From Micromussa lordhowensis (Eukaryota; Cnidaria; Anthozoa; Scleractinia; Lobophylliidae): DNA of 64,000 nucleotides. The notes beneath the pieces are model-generated. The model did not search any database and was not told the DNA's origin. It saw only the letters and a list, made by a program, of their open reading frames with translations. This document shows, in pieces, positions 1-14,474 of the stretch. The position numbers were made by a program, and so were the translations under genes. The stretch's first letter is position 1. Every line of letters starts with the position of its first letter. The stretch lies in assembly GCA_964020085.1 (NCBI GenBank), contig OZ026606.1:16986780-17050779 (forward strand), given 5' to 3'.

Positions 1-2527
1 ATGTAGTTCACTTTCTCTGCCAAAAACTGAAAATCAAAATTTTGATTTCTGTGCATGCCCAAGCCATAATGCTGCAAATCACGATGCTGGGGCAAGAAGA
101 ACAAGCTGCCATGCTGTAAATGCATTTTTGACTAGATCAAAGCTAATTTGGCCAATGAAAAACACCAAAATGTCCAAAAAACGCATTCTTGGCAAAAAGC
201 GCTGAGGGTCAATGGGTTAAGCTAACCCAGGATAAACGAGAATTTTGATTGAGTTTTGTAACTTTGTGGTGAGGTTTTCTGTTTATATAGATAGGCCTTC
301 TGTTTTGATTTTGATTAATCCCAAACTACACCAGGAGCCCATAAGAAAACATTTTTCTTTGGTTAACTTTTAATCAATTAGCCTGATATGAGCCCATGAT
401 CCAAGCAAAAACAATCATTTGGTCAGCGGTCAACTTTACAAAAACATATGACCTCGATGAGCTCTAAACCTGAGTCTGCGATATGGTCATGTGATACTGG
501 TCAGCAGATACCTTGTTTTGACACAAGTCTATTGACCATAACACGGTAGCCTGCATCGCAGATGCTAACTACCATGGGTTACTAGCGTCTGCAAAGTAGC
601 ACACAAATCCTTGTTCTAGACCCCCAACAAAGAAAACGAACACCGGAAGTCGCTTTCGAAACCTTTCTCAAATTCTAATAGAGGTGTTGAAAAATACAAA
701 GCGACAGATGAAAATGGAAACCATTCATGCCAAATGATCAAACGGCTCTACTCCACTTAAAAGTTCTCCTAATAACACAGCATAAAATGCCCTTCCCAGA
801 TAAGTGAGAAGCAAAAAAGGTTGAGAGACCAAAATTCCAAAAAAGAACGGGAAAATGTCACGAATCGTAGAAGTCTGTGTAATTTAGGCGATCGGATCCA
901 AACACCAAAATGTAGATTCCGTTTAAAACCTGCTGACTGATGTCTGGGTTTTCGTTATTGGTGACAGAAATAGCTGGAATACCCCAGTTGGTCGAAGACT
1001 TGGATTACCAAACTTGGTCCTCCATCAACGATCAAAATGGCCAGATAACAACGGCGCTTGAACCATGGGGTTTGTTATTTCTGATGTCCGCGACAATCGG
1101 AAGGCATCAGTGAAATTTAAGAGCTTTCCAAAGCCAGTGGGTAGATTAAAAAACACTTTTTCTCTTGGAAAAATTATCAGTGAGGAGATCGGTCACTTCA
1201 AACTGAGATTTCACCGCTTCAAAAGTAGCATTCTACTTCTGCTCGCTAGCAAGCATTATTTCCGGTTATAGTTAGGGGGAGATACCCAAATACCCAATGA
1301 GATTGATTTATTGCCAATTAAACAATTACTTTATGAAGAGACCAATCACACACGACTACTCAGATCCTAGTAGTTCATTGGGGGTCTCAGACAAGGATTT
1401 GGGCACTAATTCGCAGACGGTTATTTACAGGGAAATTCCGTCTGCGACGCAGGCTATAACACAGATATCTAATATCAAAGATATACATGTACACTGTAAG
1501 CCAAGACTGCATGATTTGGTATTAGCTAGAGCATGGCCGCCACGTTGCACAACATCGCCATTGGGTTTACGCACCCACGGTACATGCTGCTAGCCATGTT
1601 GACCATGGAAATGGAGTTGCATGGGTTTCTTTTTCTATGCATGTGTGGTTCTGTTCCTATACTACTTATGATGCTCCACTTGGCAGCCCTTTGGGCCGCC
1701 GGCGCTCTACTACGAGTAGTCCCTTTTTCTCCCAGTCCATCAAGAATGACAGAAAAAGAAAGCACAAGAACAAAAAGCCACATGTGGCAAAAAGCAAGAA
1801 GCCCTTCTTACCCCCAGGATTCACACAGCAATTTTTTCTTGTGCTTTTTTTTCACCTTGACAAACTCCACGAACTAAGGGAAAGAGGAACTACTTATAGT
1901 CCAACAGTGGCTCACTTGGCTTTACAGTATTACCACCTGTCAGTCAATAGAAATCTCAATAGAAACCTTACCATTTTAAGTCACTAACTATTATTATTAC
2001 AAGAAAATAAAGATATGATATGCCCTTGATAATTATTGTCAATGACATGTATGTATTAACTTCAAAATGACACTTGTAACCAAGTTTCTTAATTTTAAAT
2101 ATTTTAAATCATTATTCTTATAAGTTAGTGGGGTTTACATGTTCCTTGTTTGTTCTTAACATGGAAAATGTTGAATCAAGGTATATGGATATATGTAACT
2201 GCCAGAATGTATGCCTGTGTATTGATATTAATTTTTGTAAAAAGTTATATACAGCTGTGCACAGTCATGGTTCAACAGCTATTTTGTTGATGACAAATTA
2301 AAACTTTATTTACTGTCAGAACAACACTTTGAAACCTTGTCCCAAAATCTATTTTCTACATTTATTTATTTAAATTCATTTTTTAGTTCTGTTCTCCTTG
2401 ATATATTCTGTAGTAACTTAATGTAACTGGAGGCTAACTTCGTACACTTCACTTCCAGGCTCAATATTTGTATTTTTTTTAGTATGTGCGTGTGTGTTAT
2501 AAAATTGTAAGTACAAGAGCGAACATA
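1..2527. other. No supported gene; noncoding or repeat-derived DNA
   Basis: This stretch should lie in intron 2 of NUDCD1 or beyond its 3' part, but I found no further NUDCD1 exon on the minus strand, including none coding for the CS domain expected next. Open frames on both strands at about 1526-1990 overlap each other and match nothing I recognise. An AATAAA occurs near 2005 on the plus strand, so a short plus-strand 3' exon is possible but unsupported. Confidence 0.4.
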
Positions 2528-2756
2528 GTTGTTGTTGTTGTTGTCACAAACTCCAAGAACAATTCAGAAAATATGAGAAGCATCACCCAAAAGAGTCAAC
2601 AAAACACCAAGGGCCTACAGAGAACAAATCAGGAGAACAGACCTGAGAGCAATAATTGAGGATGGCTGTAGAAATTGTATGCTATGTGTCGCCAATTAAT
2701 ACTACACGCTAGAGAATCCTGACAGGTTAATAAAGTTCACTATTACTACTACTACA
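2528..2756 (+). repeat. GTT microsatellite and retroposon-like tail
   Basis: A GTT microsatellite at about 2528-2543 is followed by about 200 bp of unrecognised sequence that ends in an AATAAA-like stretch and an (ACT)n tail near 2741-2755. A simple-repeat tail after an AATAAA-like stretch is typical of SINE or truncated LINE insertions. The family is not identified. It lies just downstream of the exon 2 donor of NUDCD1, inside its intron. Confidence 0.35.
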
Positions 2757-2814
2757 GAGTACAATGGTCTGTTTTGTTCGTAATAAATTATTTATCAGGT
2801 ATAAAGAACTTTAC

Positions 2815-4278
2815 CTTTGACCAGAGAAAAAGGTTTTTCGCTTGCCACTAAAATAGCTGTACAACCAGGTTCAATAGCAGCATACACAGGTGCACTGTAA
2901 CCTCTGAACTGTTGTAACATCTCACAACTGTAACTAACAGCTCCAAATGATGTAACTTGTGAAAAAGTTATCAACTCTAAATGAACAACATGAGCATCCT
3001 TCACTGATGTGGCAGCATCATTTTCAGTAATATTTAACAGCAGGCAACTGACAGATCCTGTTTCCTGGCACTGGACTGCGTGAAGGATTAAAGATGGCTG
3101 ATTTAACTGATAGACTGTGGCCACCTTCCATGCAGCGTTTTCAGAGATGTCCTTTTTTCTGCCTTCTGTTTGCAGCAGGAAAAGTTTGCCACACCCATCT
3201 GACAGACAAGCCAGTGATTGCGAAGGAAAGAACAATGTTACATTAAGGGTGTCTTTGGTTTTCTCTACAGAGGGTATTTTGAACACTCTATCCACCGAAG
3301 AAATATCTTTTTCCTGGTAATTACAAAAAGACACAACGTTTAGCGCTGATCATTTGAAGCTCCCACAGTCCTCTGCTTTCCAATTCTATGAGGATTAGAT
3401 TTTTGAATGCATTGGTGATCAAAAGACTTCCAGTGGTCCCAAAAGATCGTACTCGACCATTGAAACAATTTTAGATACATGTAGATCAAAAGGTGATACT
3501 TTACTTTAAACAGAGGAAGAGGATGGGATATGAAACTAACAGGCATTTCATTATTATTGGTTCATCAACAGTTCATCCAACCTTTTTCCATCATTGGGGC
3601 TAAAATCTGGAACAGCATTCCCGAAAGCTATCAAAGACTACCAAAGCACATATTCAAAAAGAAAATTCAAGAGTTACTATTTGTAACTTTAGAAACTCTG
3701 GACAGTTATGCTAACGCTAGCACTCTTACTTCTGAAATAAAAAAGGCATCTTAATTATAATTCAATCATAATGTATAACATTTTTCTCTACTTTTTATCA
3801 CTTTTTTCCTTCCTTGACAAATAATATATTCAAACTCGACTTTTTTAACGCCTTCAATTACTAATTCGTGTTTGTATGTCCTTAACAACCGCCTGTCTGG
3901 ATTAACTCTCTATTTGCAGGAGGTGTTCATTGTAAGGAAGTTTTTGGAAGACTTAATAAACTTGAAACTTGAAACGTGAAGCTTAAGTAGAGTTAGCATT
4001 GTAAGTAATAAATATAGTAAGTACTGCAGTTAGTATTGTAAGTAATGTTGGTATCATAAAGTAATGTTAGTACACTGTTATAAGTACCCGGTGCTGTTTG
4101 TACTGTAAGTGATGTTAGTATTTGCAAGAAATAAACTGGTTTATTATCCAACTCTGCTTCCTAGAGTACAAATATCACGCGAAACGAGTACAAATAACAG
4201 ATATTTGTACTCGCCTCATTCCTCTTGGCCGCGTGAAGCTCAAAACCTTGGCAAGTCAGAATTTTGGGAAAAGAAATC

Positions 4279-4310
<32 letters not shown>

Positions 4311-5015
4311 GTGTGTAGTATCGCTGTATATTTTTACACGTTGTTTGTATTTTGACTCGCCCTACAGGCTCGTCAAATACTGCACAACTTGTAAAAATAT
4401 ACAGCGATACTACACACCAAAACGTCTAATAAGATATATATATTTCTAATTATTTAAAAAGTTAGTATTGTAAATACAGTATGTGTCTTCCAAAAAAAAA
4501 CAACAGGATCATTTTCATGTTAGACCCAAACGAATCATTGTTGGGTAAAATTTCTGACATGACTCAAGATCAATTTAACATAAGCTTACTCAAAAGCATT
4601 AAAATTAGAATTTATAAGCTTGATGAATTTCCAACTCAAAGTATTAAAATTCCCTCCATTACCATAGATATCATAGTGTATGAACAGGAAATCGCTCTGC
4701 GTTTGCTGTTTACAGTTTTTAACAGTGATCTCTTCATAATCTACTTACTTTGACTGTGGCTCTTTGTACTTCATAATTTTCATTTACAAAATAAATGACT
4801 TCGTGTTTCCCGCCATCCATCCAAGAGTCTAACACGAGGTGGTTGGGATTTCCAAATGCTCGCATGTGCTGAAAGGAAAATAACTCCTCTCTGAGCGGTA
4901 CATTGTTCACTGTAGAAACTAGGTTTGAGGATGATAGTGTTAGGGGTTCTAAAGATAGCTTGTAGCCCTCAAATTTTGGATCTAAAAGGTCACGATTCGG
5001 ACGGAGCGACTCCAT
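2815..5015 (-). CDS. NUDCD1: NUDCD1 (NudC domain-containing protein 1), first two coding exons
   Basis: Exon 1 is 4749-5015 (89 codons from an ATG) and exon 2 is 2815-3313. Exon 1 ends at a GTAAGT donor in phase 0, exon 2 starts after a TACCAG acceptor and ends at a GTAAAG donor in phase 1, so the two join in frame. The encoded start contains LLDPKFEGYKLSLEPL, which closely matches the NUDCD1 N terminus, and exon 2 carries SLACLSDGCGKLFLL and SAPVYAAIEPGC, matching the beta-propeller-like region of the family. Known family members are about 580 residues with a central CS (p23-like) domain and act as NudC-type co-chaperones; only about 255 residues are visible. The CS domain and C terminus would lie upstream of coordinate 2814 or off the window. 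Intron 1 (3314-4748) contains a LINE fragment and palindromic repeats. Confidence 0.88.
3520..3978 (+). mobile_element. 3' fragment of a non-LTR retrotransposon (LINE)
   Basis: A frame from about 3530 to 3754 encodes a peptide containing GAKIWNSIPESYQRLPKHIF, the signature found near the C terminus of CR1/L2-type LINE reverse transcriptases, where a GAKIWNSLP-type motif precedes a short basic tail. About 200 bp of 3' UTR follow and end in repeated CTTGAAA units (3961-3975), a typical LINE 3' tail. It is strongly 5' truncated and lies antisense within intron 1 of NUDCD1. The clade assignment is inference. Confidence 0.75.
3985..4135 (+). repeat. Degenerate minisatellite (GTTAGTATTGTAAGTAAT-like units)
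   Basis: Several imperfect copies of an approximately 18-25 bp unit built on TTAGTATTGTAAGTAATG follow directly on the LINE tail. A further unit occurs at about 4461-4478, beyond the palindrome, suggesting that the palindromic element was inserted into this array. Confidence 0.5.
4155..4433. mobile_element. Palindromic MITE(s) in NUDCD1 intron 1
   Basis: The arms 4295-4342 and 4386-4433 are near-perfect reverse complements, beginning CTTATTAGACGTTTTGGTG on the left and ending CACCAAAACGTCTAATAAG on the right. A shorter inverted pair with ACAAATAT / ATATTTGT lies at about 4163-4215. No coding capacity and no recognised superfamily; no clear target duplication was identified. Confidence 0.7.
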
Positions 5016-6085
5016 CTTTGAATAAACTGGTTACCAGGACTATAACGGTGCTCTCGCTTGAATAGGTCTGGGGACCAGGGCGTTCAAAGCAAAAAAAAAC
5101 CTCGGCGCTTGTCTTTTAATCTTACCTCCCCGCACCCACTCCCTAAGGAGACAAGAGGAGAAGGGCTCGATGATTTGTTGCAACCCGGCAACCAGAGAAA
5201 GAGTACTTCTTGAGCATGGCGACGTAAAGTTAAAGTCTTGTCAAGTCTGTCAACAGACGAGGAGATAACTGAAATTGACGTGTTTTCCTGATATATTGCC
5301 TTCCAAAAGTATTGACACGTGTTCGAAAGGGTACCTTAATTAGAATTAATAAATATAATTGTCTGAGGCAAGATTGATATTCTTTCTGTCTGAGCATAAT
5401 ATCAAACTTAGAGGTGGTCTCTGAGCGACTTTATTCATTTCGCAATATCGCAGTGTTCAAAGCTTTTTTAAACTCATCGATGCGTAGTAGTCGACCGGTC
5501 AAAACCTACATCTATTATTTTATAAGTTTCTTTCGAAAAATCAAAAGATGGTTAACAGACCCTTAACAAGGAATCGTTTTATTCCCTTCAGCCCGCTCGT
5601 TCCACTAGAACGAGCCGGAGACTGGAACTAATACCGTTGACCACACCCTTAGTTGCTGAGTGTTTTTTGCATAATTTGACAGATCTTTCGAGATAAAATA
5701 AATTAACGAAACCGGATGCGAATATCACGATTCTCTGTCAGTATTAAATTGTACCACTCTTCTTCCTCGTTGTGGGCCAAAGATCGCATCGAAATAGCAA
5801 ATATTCCGGATGGGCGGTTTGTCGAGTTTGCTTTGCGAAAATTTAGTCAATAAACGCGGCTCATAAATTTGCATTTTGTTTTTGAAAGACATCACATGTA
5901 ACGTCAGGTCAATTTTCATTGGTTCAGTCCCCATGGGGCTTTCTTTATGAACAATGGCTTTCAGGTGTCAGCTTTTGCCATGATTACCAATAAACAATCA
6001 ACAACATATAATGCCCCCCAGCGATGACGTCATGTTGCTATTGTGGTCCTTTTGTGGGAAACAATTGAATAAATTAGCCTTCTAA
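5016..6085. other. Divergent intergenic region between NUDCD1 and beta-tubulin A
   Basis: About 1.1 kb separates the divergently oriented NUDCD1 start (minus) and tubulin A (plus). It should hold both promoters. No gene-sized frame is convincing here, and short open frames at 5725-5934 match nothing known. No repeat was recognised. Confidence 0.5.
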
Positions 6086-6091
6086 TATAAA
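6086..6091 (+). promoter_or_regulatory. TATA box of beta-tubulin A
   Basis: TATAAA lies 89 bp upstream of the tubulin A start codon, in the context TTCTAATATAAACCGCGCC. With a typical 25-30 bp spacing, transcription would start near 6115, giving a 5' UTR of about 60 nt. No equally clear TATA box was seen at the expected place in front of tubulin B. Confidence 0.6.
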
Positions 6092-6174
6092 CCGCGCCAC
6101 TATCTCCAAGAGCGACATCTTGCAAAGACACAGGGAAAGTAGTGCGTACAACGCTTCGCTAAAAATTTTCAAAC

Positions 6175-9581
<3,407 letters not shown>

Positions 9582-9795
9582 GACAGGACGTGACAAACCC
9601 AGAATAAACAATTAGCAGGAGAACTGTTTGATCTTTAGTAGTTATTAAACTGGCAAAAAAACCTGTTAATTTTTTCGAAGAAACAAATCGAATGTCGTGA
9701 ATAACCAAACTTTGTCGAAAACTGACCTGTGTAGACTAGGAAGTGATTCAGAAAAGCCCGGGCTCCCGGCATGTAACTGTACCAAGTCTATTGGC

Positions 9796-9801
9796 AATAA
9801 A
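9796..9801 (+). terminator. Probable polyadenylation signal of beta-tubulin A
   Basis: AATAAA lies 215 nt after the stop codon; an earlier AATAAA at 9603-9608, only about 20 nt after the stop, is a less likely alternative. Confidence 0.5.
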
Positions 9802-9819
9802 AGACAGTAGATTCCTGCA

Positions 9820-10560
9820 ATATCGTGTTTGAGATTTTTGCGATTACCTCTGCACCTGCATACAATTTCATTACAGCTTCCCTGAACAGTACTTTAACCC
9901 AGATAACTGCAAAACGTATTAAAAGAAAAAGGAGTTACGGATCTAATTTATCAATCAGATGATAAAGATGTAAGAGAACAATGTATCGAGAATTTCACCA
10001 TCTCGTTGCACAATAATTAGACATTTTTCAAAACCGTGTTTTTAGATCGACTGAATTTTTGGCTTGAGACCAGTGGTTCCGTGGCTGAATGTTTCGGGGA
10101 TTAAAATCGTTAATCTTGACTCCTTGAGATTTACAAAGAATAAAAGAAGTCCCCACGGTCTCGGCCCAGAATCTAACTGTCAAATTTTGTTCTAGGGTTC
10201 CTGGTCTTGAACAAAGAGTGACATTAATTACGGCTGAAGAAACATTTAAAAACCTGTGTGAACACACCCGCTCCGGCTCGGCTGCTGGACTTTCCCGTAA
10301 TTTAAACAGGCATTAAAGTTCGCAGAACAAGACGCCAGAAGTTCGAGTAACAAGTGGACAAAAACTTTGTACCGAGATTATTTACATCGTTTCGCAAACT
10401 TCTATGCGAAAAAAATTTCTACTAACACGCAAGTGTCGAAAACAAATTCGGAAGTTCATGTGAGATACTTGAAAGTACTGGTGAAATGAAACTGATGGTA
10501 AAATTGAAATGTATTTTCTCGAGTTCCCAAGGGAAATTGTTCCCGGTGTTATTTCAAGTA
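9820..10560. other. Intergenic, nothing recognised
   Basis: AT-rich sequence after tubulin A. Short open frames (for example 10028-10267 minus) have no recognisable content. No repeat family was identified by eye. Confidence 0.4.
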
Positions 10561-10563
10561 ACT

Positions 10564-10737
10564 ATTTATATCTTGAAAGGGGTAAGTTTCTAAAGAAACT
10601 GCGGTGCTGCGTCGGTGGGGAGTATTACAAAATAATTTGGTTTCAGTATCAACTGAGTTGACAATGAATTGTCCACCGTAAAGAGATTCGAAAGCTGATG
10701 TTCCGAGCGTTAGCCCTTCGTCGGAGCGAATCAAGGA
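10564..10737 (-). mobile_element. Penelope-type terminal fragment with decayed hammerhead-like motif
   Basis: This segment is homologous to those at 56925-57035 and 58650-58915: all share the near-palindromic AAGTTTCTAAAGAAACT, a TTTGGTTT-type stretch, an AACTGAGTTGA element and a conserved block around GTAAAGAGATT. On the minus strand 10732-10685 reads CCGACGA, then AGGGCTAACGCTC, then GGAA, flanked by GATTCG and CGAATC. This resembles a hammerhead core whose CUGANGA and GAAA boxes have each mutated, so it is presumably inactive. The Penelope assignment is inferred from the known association of hammerheads with these elements. Confidence 0.5.
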
Positions 10738-10739
10738 AT

Positions 10740-11740
10740 TTAATTTATATACAGAAAGATAGAGCTATGCAATTGGCTGGTGCGTGGTAACGTGAAAAAC
10801 AACAGAATAAATTAGTTGAATGAAACCGTGAGGATTAAGAATGTCGATTTAAAAAACAAATTTTGTTTCCTTGATGTAGGGGGAGGCCACAAGCTGTCAT
10901 ATGTTGCTAAGAATGATTGAGGAGAAGATTAAATTGTCTCGCGACCGGTTTAGATGCGTTTTTAAAACTAGCAAAACTAAGGCGCATTTAGCGGCATATT
11001 TTGGTAAAAATTTAGGTTTTAAGAAAATGTAAAAAGGACTGTAAAATGCCTAAGATTATTCTGCTACAAGATTTCTGTCCACTAAAAGCTGAAAATGCTG
11101 GATTCCTATCGGATTTCGTCTAAATTCCTTCACTCTATCTTACCTTTTACAGAGCGGAGTAAGGGAAGTTGAGGAAGCATGGAGGAGGGTCTGGGCCCTA
11201 CATCTAACCGCGTGCCCCACGATTTGCATTGTGCGCATCACAAACGGCAATGTACATGTTTCCACACTTTTTCAAATCTTTTAAACGGATAGTAACTGAG
11301 ATCAGTTAGTAAGGAATACGATTGAATGGTGAAAAATCCAAAAACAAAAATCCTGAAATCTTGCGCAAATTCATCTGGCAAGGGACGGCAAATGCTGCTG
11401 GTCAGTGTTATACGTTTAATTCCAGTGCTATAAGAGGAGTGTCGATAGAATGTCAGATCACCCATTTCTTCTGATTTCATATTTTTCCCATCTTCATTTT
11501 ACATGTTTAATATATAATTAAGCTGACTGAGAAAGACTGGAATTAGTTTTGTTCCCAGGTCCCTTGTGGACCAAAGCTGAACCGCCCTTGGAAACGCCCA
11601 AAAGACCTGGGGAAACGAGATTAGGTTTCTGAATGAAGTTATAACGTGAAACAGGCTAAGAGATTCGCTTGATTTTAAAGTGGGGTTTTAGGGCATTCCA
11701 CAAAGTTACAGTTCTGTAATAAAAAGATCTCTGACCCGAC
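10740..11740. other. Intergenic, nothing recognised
   Basis: No credible exon or classified repeat. A short inverted match (CCCAGGTC near 11550 and GACCTGGG near 11610) may be part of a small palindromic element. An open frame at 11238-11480 on the minus strand resembles nothing known. Confidence 0.35.
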
Positions 11741-12352
11741 TTGGTTTTAAAAAGCGGTATCAAGCGCTGGAGTTACATGATCAAGCTTCTTTGCCCCGGA
11801 AACTATGTGAGCGGCGAAATTCTGTACTCTTTGCAGTTTGCATATATTGCTAGCAGAAGTATTCGACCAGACAGACGAGAAATAATACAACTTGCTAAAC
11901 ACCTAACCGGGACATCTTTTGAGCGGCAGCTAAGCACAACAAACAAAATAACTCTTTGGTGGCAAGCCAGTTTAAATTTTTTATCGCTCAGTCGCTCACT
12001 CTCTGCCTGAGACTCATCTATTACATTGATCTCTTCAGATTGACTGTCATTCTGTTCGGCAGATAACACTGGCAAGTGGTAACTACGAAAAAATTTACCC
12101 CACGCCGCCATGTTTTCGCGGTTTATCTCACCTCGGCTAGCCGGGATAGCCCGGCACGAACCGTTTACATGGTAAAGTGCTATCCCGCCTAGCCGGGTGC
12201 CCCGGGCAAGTAGACAGGGTGCCCCAGGTAGGCTGGCTACCCTGTCTAGCATGTAAACGCTTTAATGCGTTTTGTAAAGAAACGTATGAGAAGTTAGCCC
12301 TCCCAGGGTAGCCCGGTTAGTCGGGGCACCCTCCCTCCATGTAAACAGGCCC
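11740..12352. mobile_element. GC-rich palindromic repeat element, possibly with a transposon-derived N-terminal frame
   Basis: The 12130-12350 part is packed with mutually inverted CTAGCCGGG, CCCGGCTA, TACCCTGTCTA and CATGTAAAC blocks, the architecture of a multi-palindrome MITE. On the minus strand a 149-codon frame (12252-11803) runs out of the palindromes into a stretch containing MAAWGKFFRSYHLPVLSAEQ followed by an acidic DSQSEEINVIDESQAESE region. The change from palindrome to protein-like sequence suggests a deletion derivative of an autonomous element. The family is not identified. Confidence 0.45.
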
Positions 12353-13665
12353 TTAGTTGTACAATATCTCGTTCCCAGAGTCTTCGTTCCCCTTGACCAG
12401 CGGTCGGAAACGAGAGCTCTGGGAAAATGTTTTTATGTTACTGCTAGAAGATTCTATGCCATTGCCTTCGTTATCATCATTTTGTGCTTCTTCTCCTCCT
12501 CGTGCTGCCCCGACCGCTGCTTCAGTGTTGGATCTTCCAAACAATCGCGCTTCAAATTGTTCGGCTTGCGTGTAATTTTTTCTGAGCAATATTTCAACGA
12601 ACGCTTCGCGAAACTGCCTCATTCTGACACAATAAATAACAGGATTTATGAATGAATTGGAGACTGTTACAAAAGTTGCTGTGTAAAAACAAATATACGT
12701 TATGTTTTTATTGGTAATGGCTGAGGATACCAACAGTGTTCGAACAAAACATATTGGCAAATAACACAAAAACAATACTACAACTGTACACAGGTTGCTA
12801 TTTTCAAAGGAAAGTTCTGTCTGGCCTCAGCTGAAATTTGCTGTGCAGCGATTTGTTTCTTTTGGCGACGAGTCTCGCCGTAAACAGTAACCTGGCAGCA
12901 AGTGATGATCCCTAAGCATATGAGCATCGAAATGTTATTTATTGTTAAATAAATTCTTTTGTCAGTGACCATCACCAAAGCCGATAAGTAATGGTAATAG
13001 GACTGAGTGGAGTCCAATTCGGTCTGTAATCATACGCGCAGCGGGAGTCCAATTTGTTTATCACGAGCATGATTACAGACTGAATTGGACGACACGAAGT
13101 CCTATTATCAATTAATCATAAAAGTTACAATTTCCGAGAAAAATAGCCAAGTTATGAAAAATAGGGGAACATTCGCAGTAAAATACTGACAAAGGAGGCG
13201 TAAACATTCTAAAGGCAAGTGAATTAGTGGAAAATAGGACTTTTTTAAACCAATCACGAGCGAGGAAATTGTCATTTTTATGATTAAGCTAGTATAATCG
13301 AGCCTTGGTGACCATCGTTGTATAAGTGAACGAGTGTTTTATAGCTAAGTATCGCTCCACATTCATGGAAACCATGTGCGCAATTGACGCCGCACATAAA
13401 AGTCTGATCACGTTTCTTGTTGACTGATCCAGGATGCAATAATGGTAGGAAGTTTCGCCTTGCAGGGGTGATAATCTGGTGGCAATAAACAAGTGTTGGG
13501 CAACTGCTCCCACTAAGCCATCGGTGACTGCTAAACAGGCGAGTACAATGTTGTAGTTGGTCATCTGGCGCGCTTTGGTCTTCACAGCAACAATTACCAA
13601 CACGTTCAACGAAATGATTACAGGGCAAGTTATGATGCTAATAACTAGTAATAGTTATCACTAAA
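12353..13665 (-). pseudogene. Rhodopsin-type GPCR relic
   Basis: Three minus-strand pieces make up parts of one class A receptor. 13665-13289 encodes TM1 to TM3 and ends with the E/DRY-like NVERYLAIKHSF. 13017-12778 encodes a TM5-like segment followed by a basic loop. 12780-12353 encodes TM6 (LFLCYLPICFV) and TM7 with NPVIYC, then a 90-residue cytoplasmic tail. TM4 is missing: between the first two pieces lies a palindromic insertion, and the frame is closed by a stop right after the DRY-loop region. A single-base frame slip separates TM5 from TM6, near 12780. Upstream of TM1 there are in-frame stops and no ATG. Together these argue for a pseudogene; an intron or assembly error could explain some of the breaks but not all. 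Ligand class cannot be told. Confidence 0.75.
12995..13108. mobile_element. Foldback element inserted in the GPCR relic
   Basis: Arms 13012-13033 and 13069-13090 are reverse complements apart from one mismatch (left arm begins GTCCAATTCGGTCTG, right arm ends CAGACTGAATTGGAC). The outer parts AATAGGACT and AGTCCTATT extend the palindrome. More AT-rich sequence up to about 13288 also separates the TM3 and TM5 pieces and contains another AATAGGACTTTT copy, so a larger composite insertion is likely. Confidence 0.65.
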
Positions 13666-13968
13666 ACTGCCCCCGCTTTCTTTAATTTCTGCTGATTGGA
13701 AACAATAGTATTGAACGTTATTGTATGAACCAAAATTTTGTATTTTCTTGAAAACTATGTCACTCATACTGTTCAAGAAACTTAGGCATATTATCATAAA
13801 TATGATCCAAAGAATCAACTAAGTTAACTAAACCAACACATTCTGTTTAACTCAGTCTATCACATGATATATTCTTTACATAATACTCTCGCGAAGTGCA
13901 TTCTGGAAAAAAATATCCAACCACTCTGTTGTTCTAGTCTGATACTGAAACAAACCTGTTGTCTTGAT

Positions 13969-14474
13969 ACACACTCTTTTTTATATAAGAATATATTTTG
14001 TAACAATGTCTAGGCTGAAATTTGCAAAATTTTAAGAATATTTTAAGAATAAAACCGAGGCTGAGATTTTGAAAAGGATAGATATAATTCTGTGCGTTAA
14101 AACATCTGTAAATACAATACAGTTTTATGATTACAGTTTTAAGTGATTACACTCAATTGTCCTTGACATAGTTGAAACAAAATCTGGTTCTTTCGTTTCC
14201 ATCACGCTATTTCTGTGCGAAATGCTTTTTTCAAAGCCGAAACGGCCAAGTGTTGTTTGGCGTGACATCTGCAGTGGAGCACATGCACAATGTAACGCGA
14301 CACACATCCAGATACCAAACACTTTTAATTGATACCCCAATAAATTTTAAAACGGAAATGTCATAAGCTATAATGTAGGAATAATACAAGAATATTTTCA
14401 GCCTAAAATCGGCAGAAAATAAGAATATTCAGCCTGGGCCGGAAAAACGACATTCTTATAAAAGAAAAGAGTGT
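13969..14474. mobile_element. MITE with ACACTCTTTT termini
   Basis: The left end reads ACACTCTTTTTTATATAAG and the right end reads CTTATAAAAGAAAAGAGTGT; these are imperfect reverse complements. Internal GGCTGA / CAGCCT pairs support an inverted-repeat element of about 500 bp. No coding capacity was recognised. Confidence 0.5.

Noticed and set aside
1526..1987. Overlapping open frames on both strands as a gene
   Set aside because: No motif, splice partner or similarity recognised; the frames shadow one another.
12353..13665. Intact GPCR gene with introns
   Set aside because: TM4 is absent, a palindromic repeat sits in its place, the TM5/TM6 frame slip has no splice sites, and there is no start codon.
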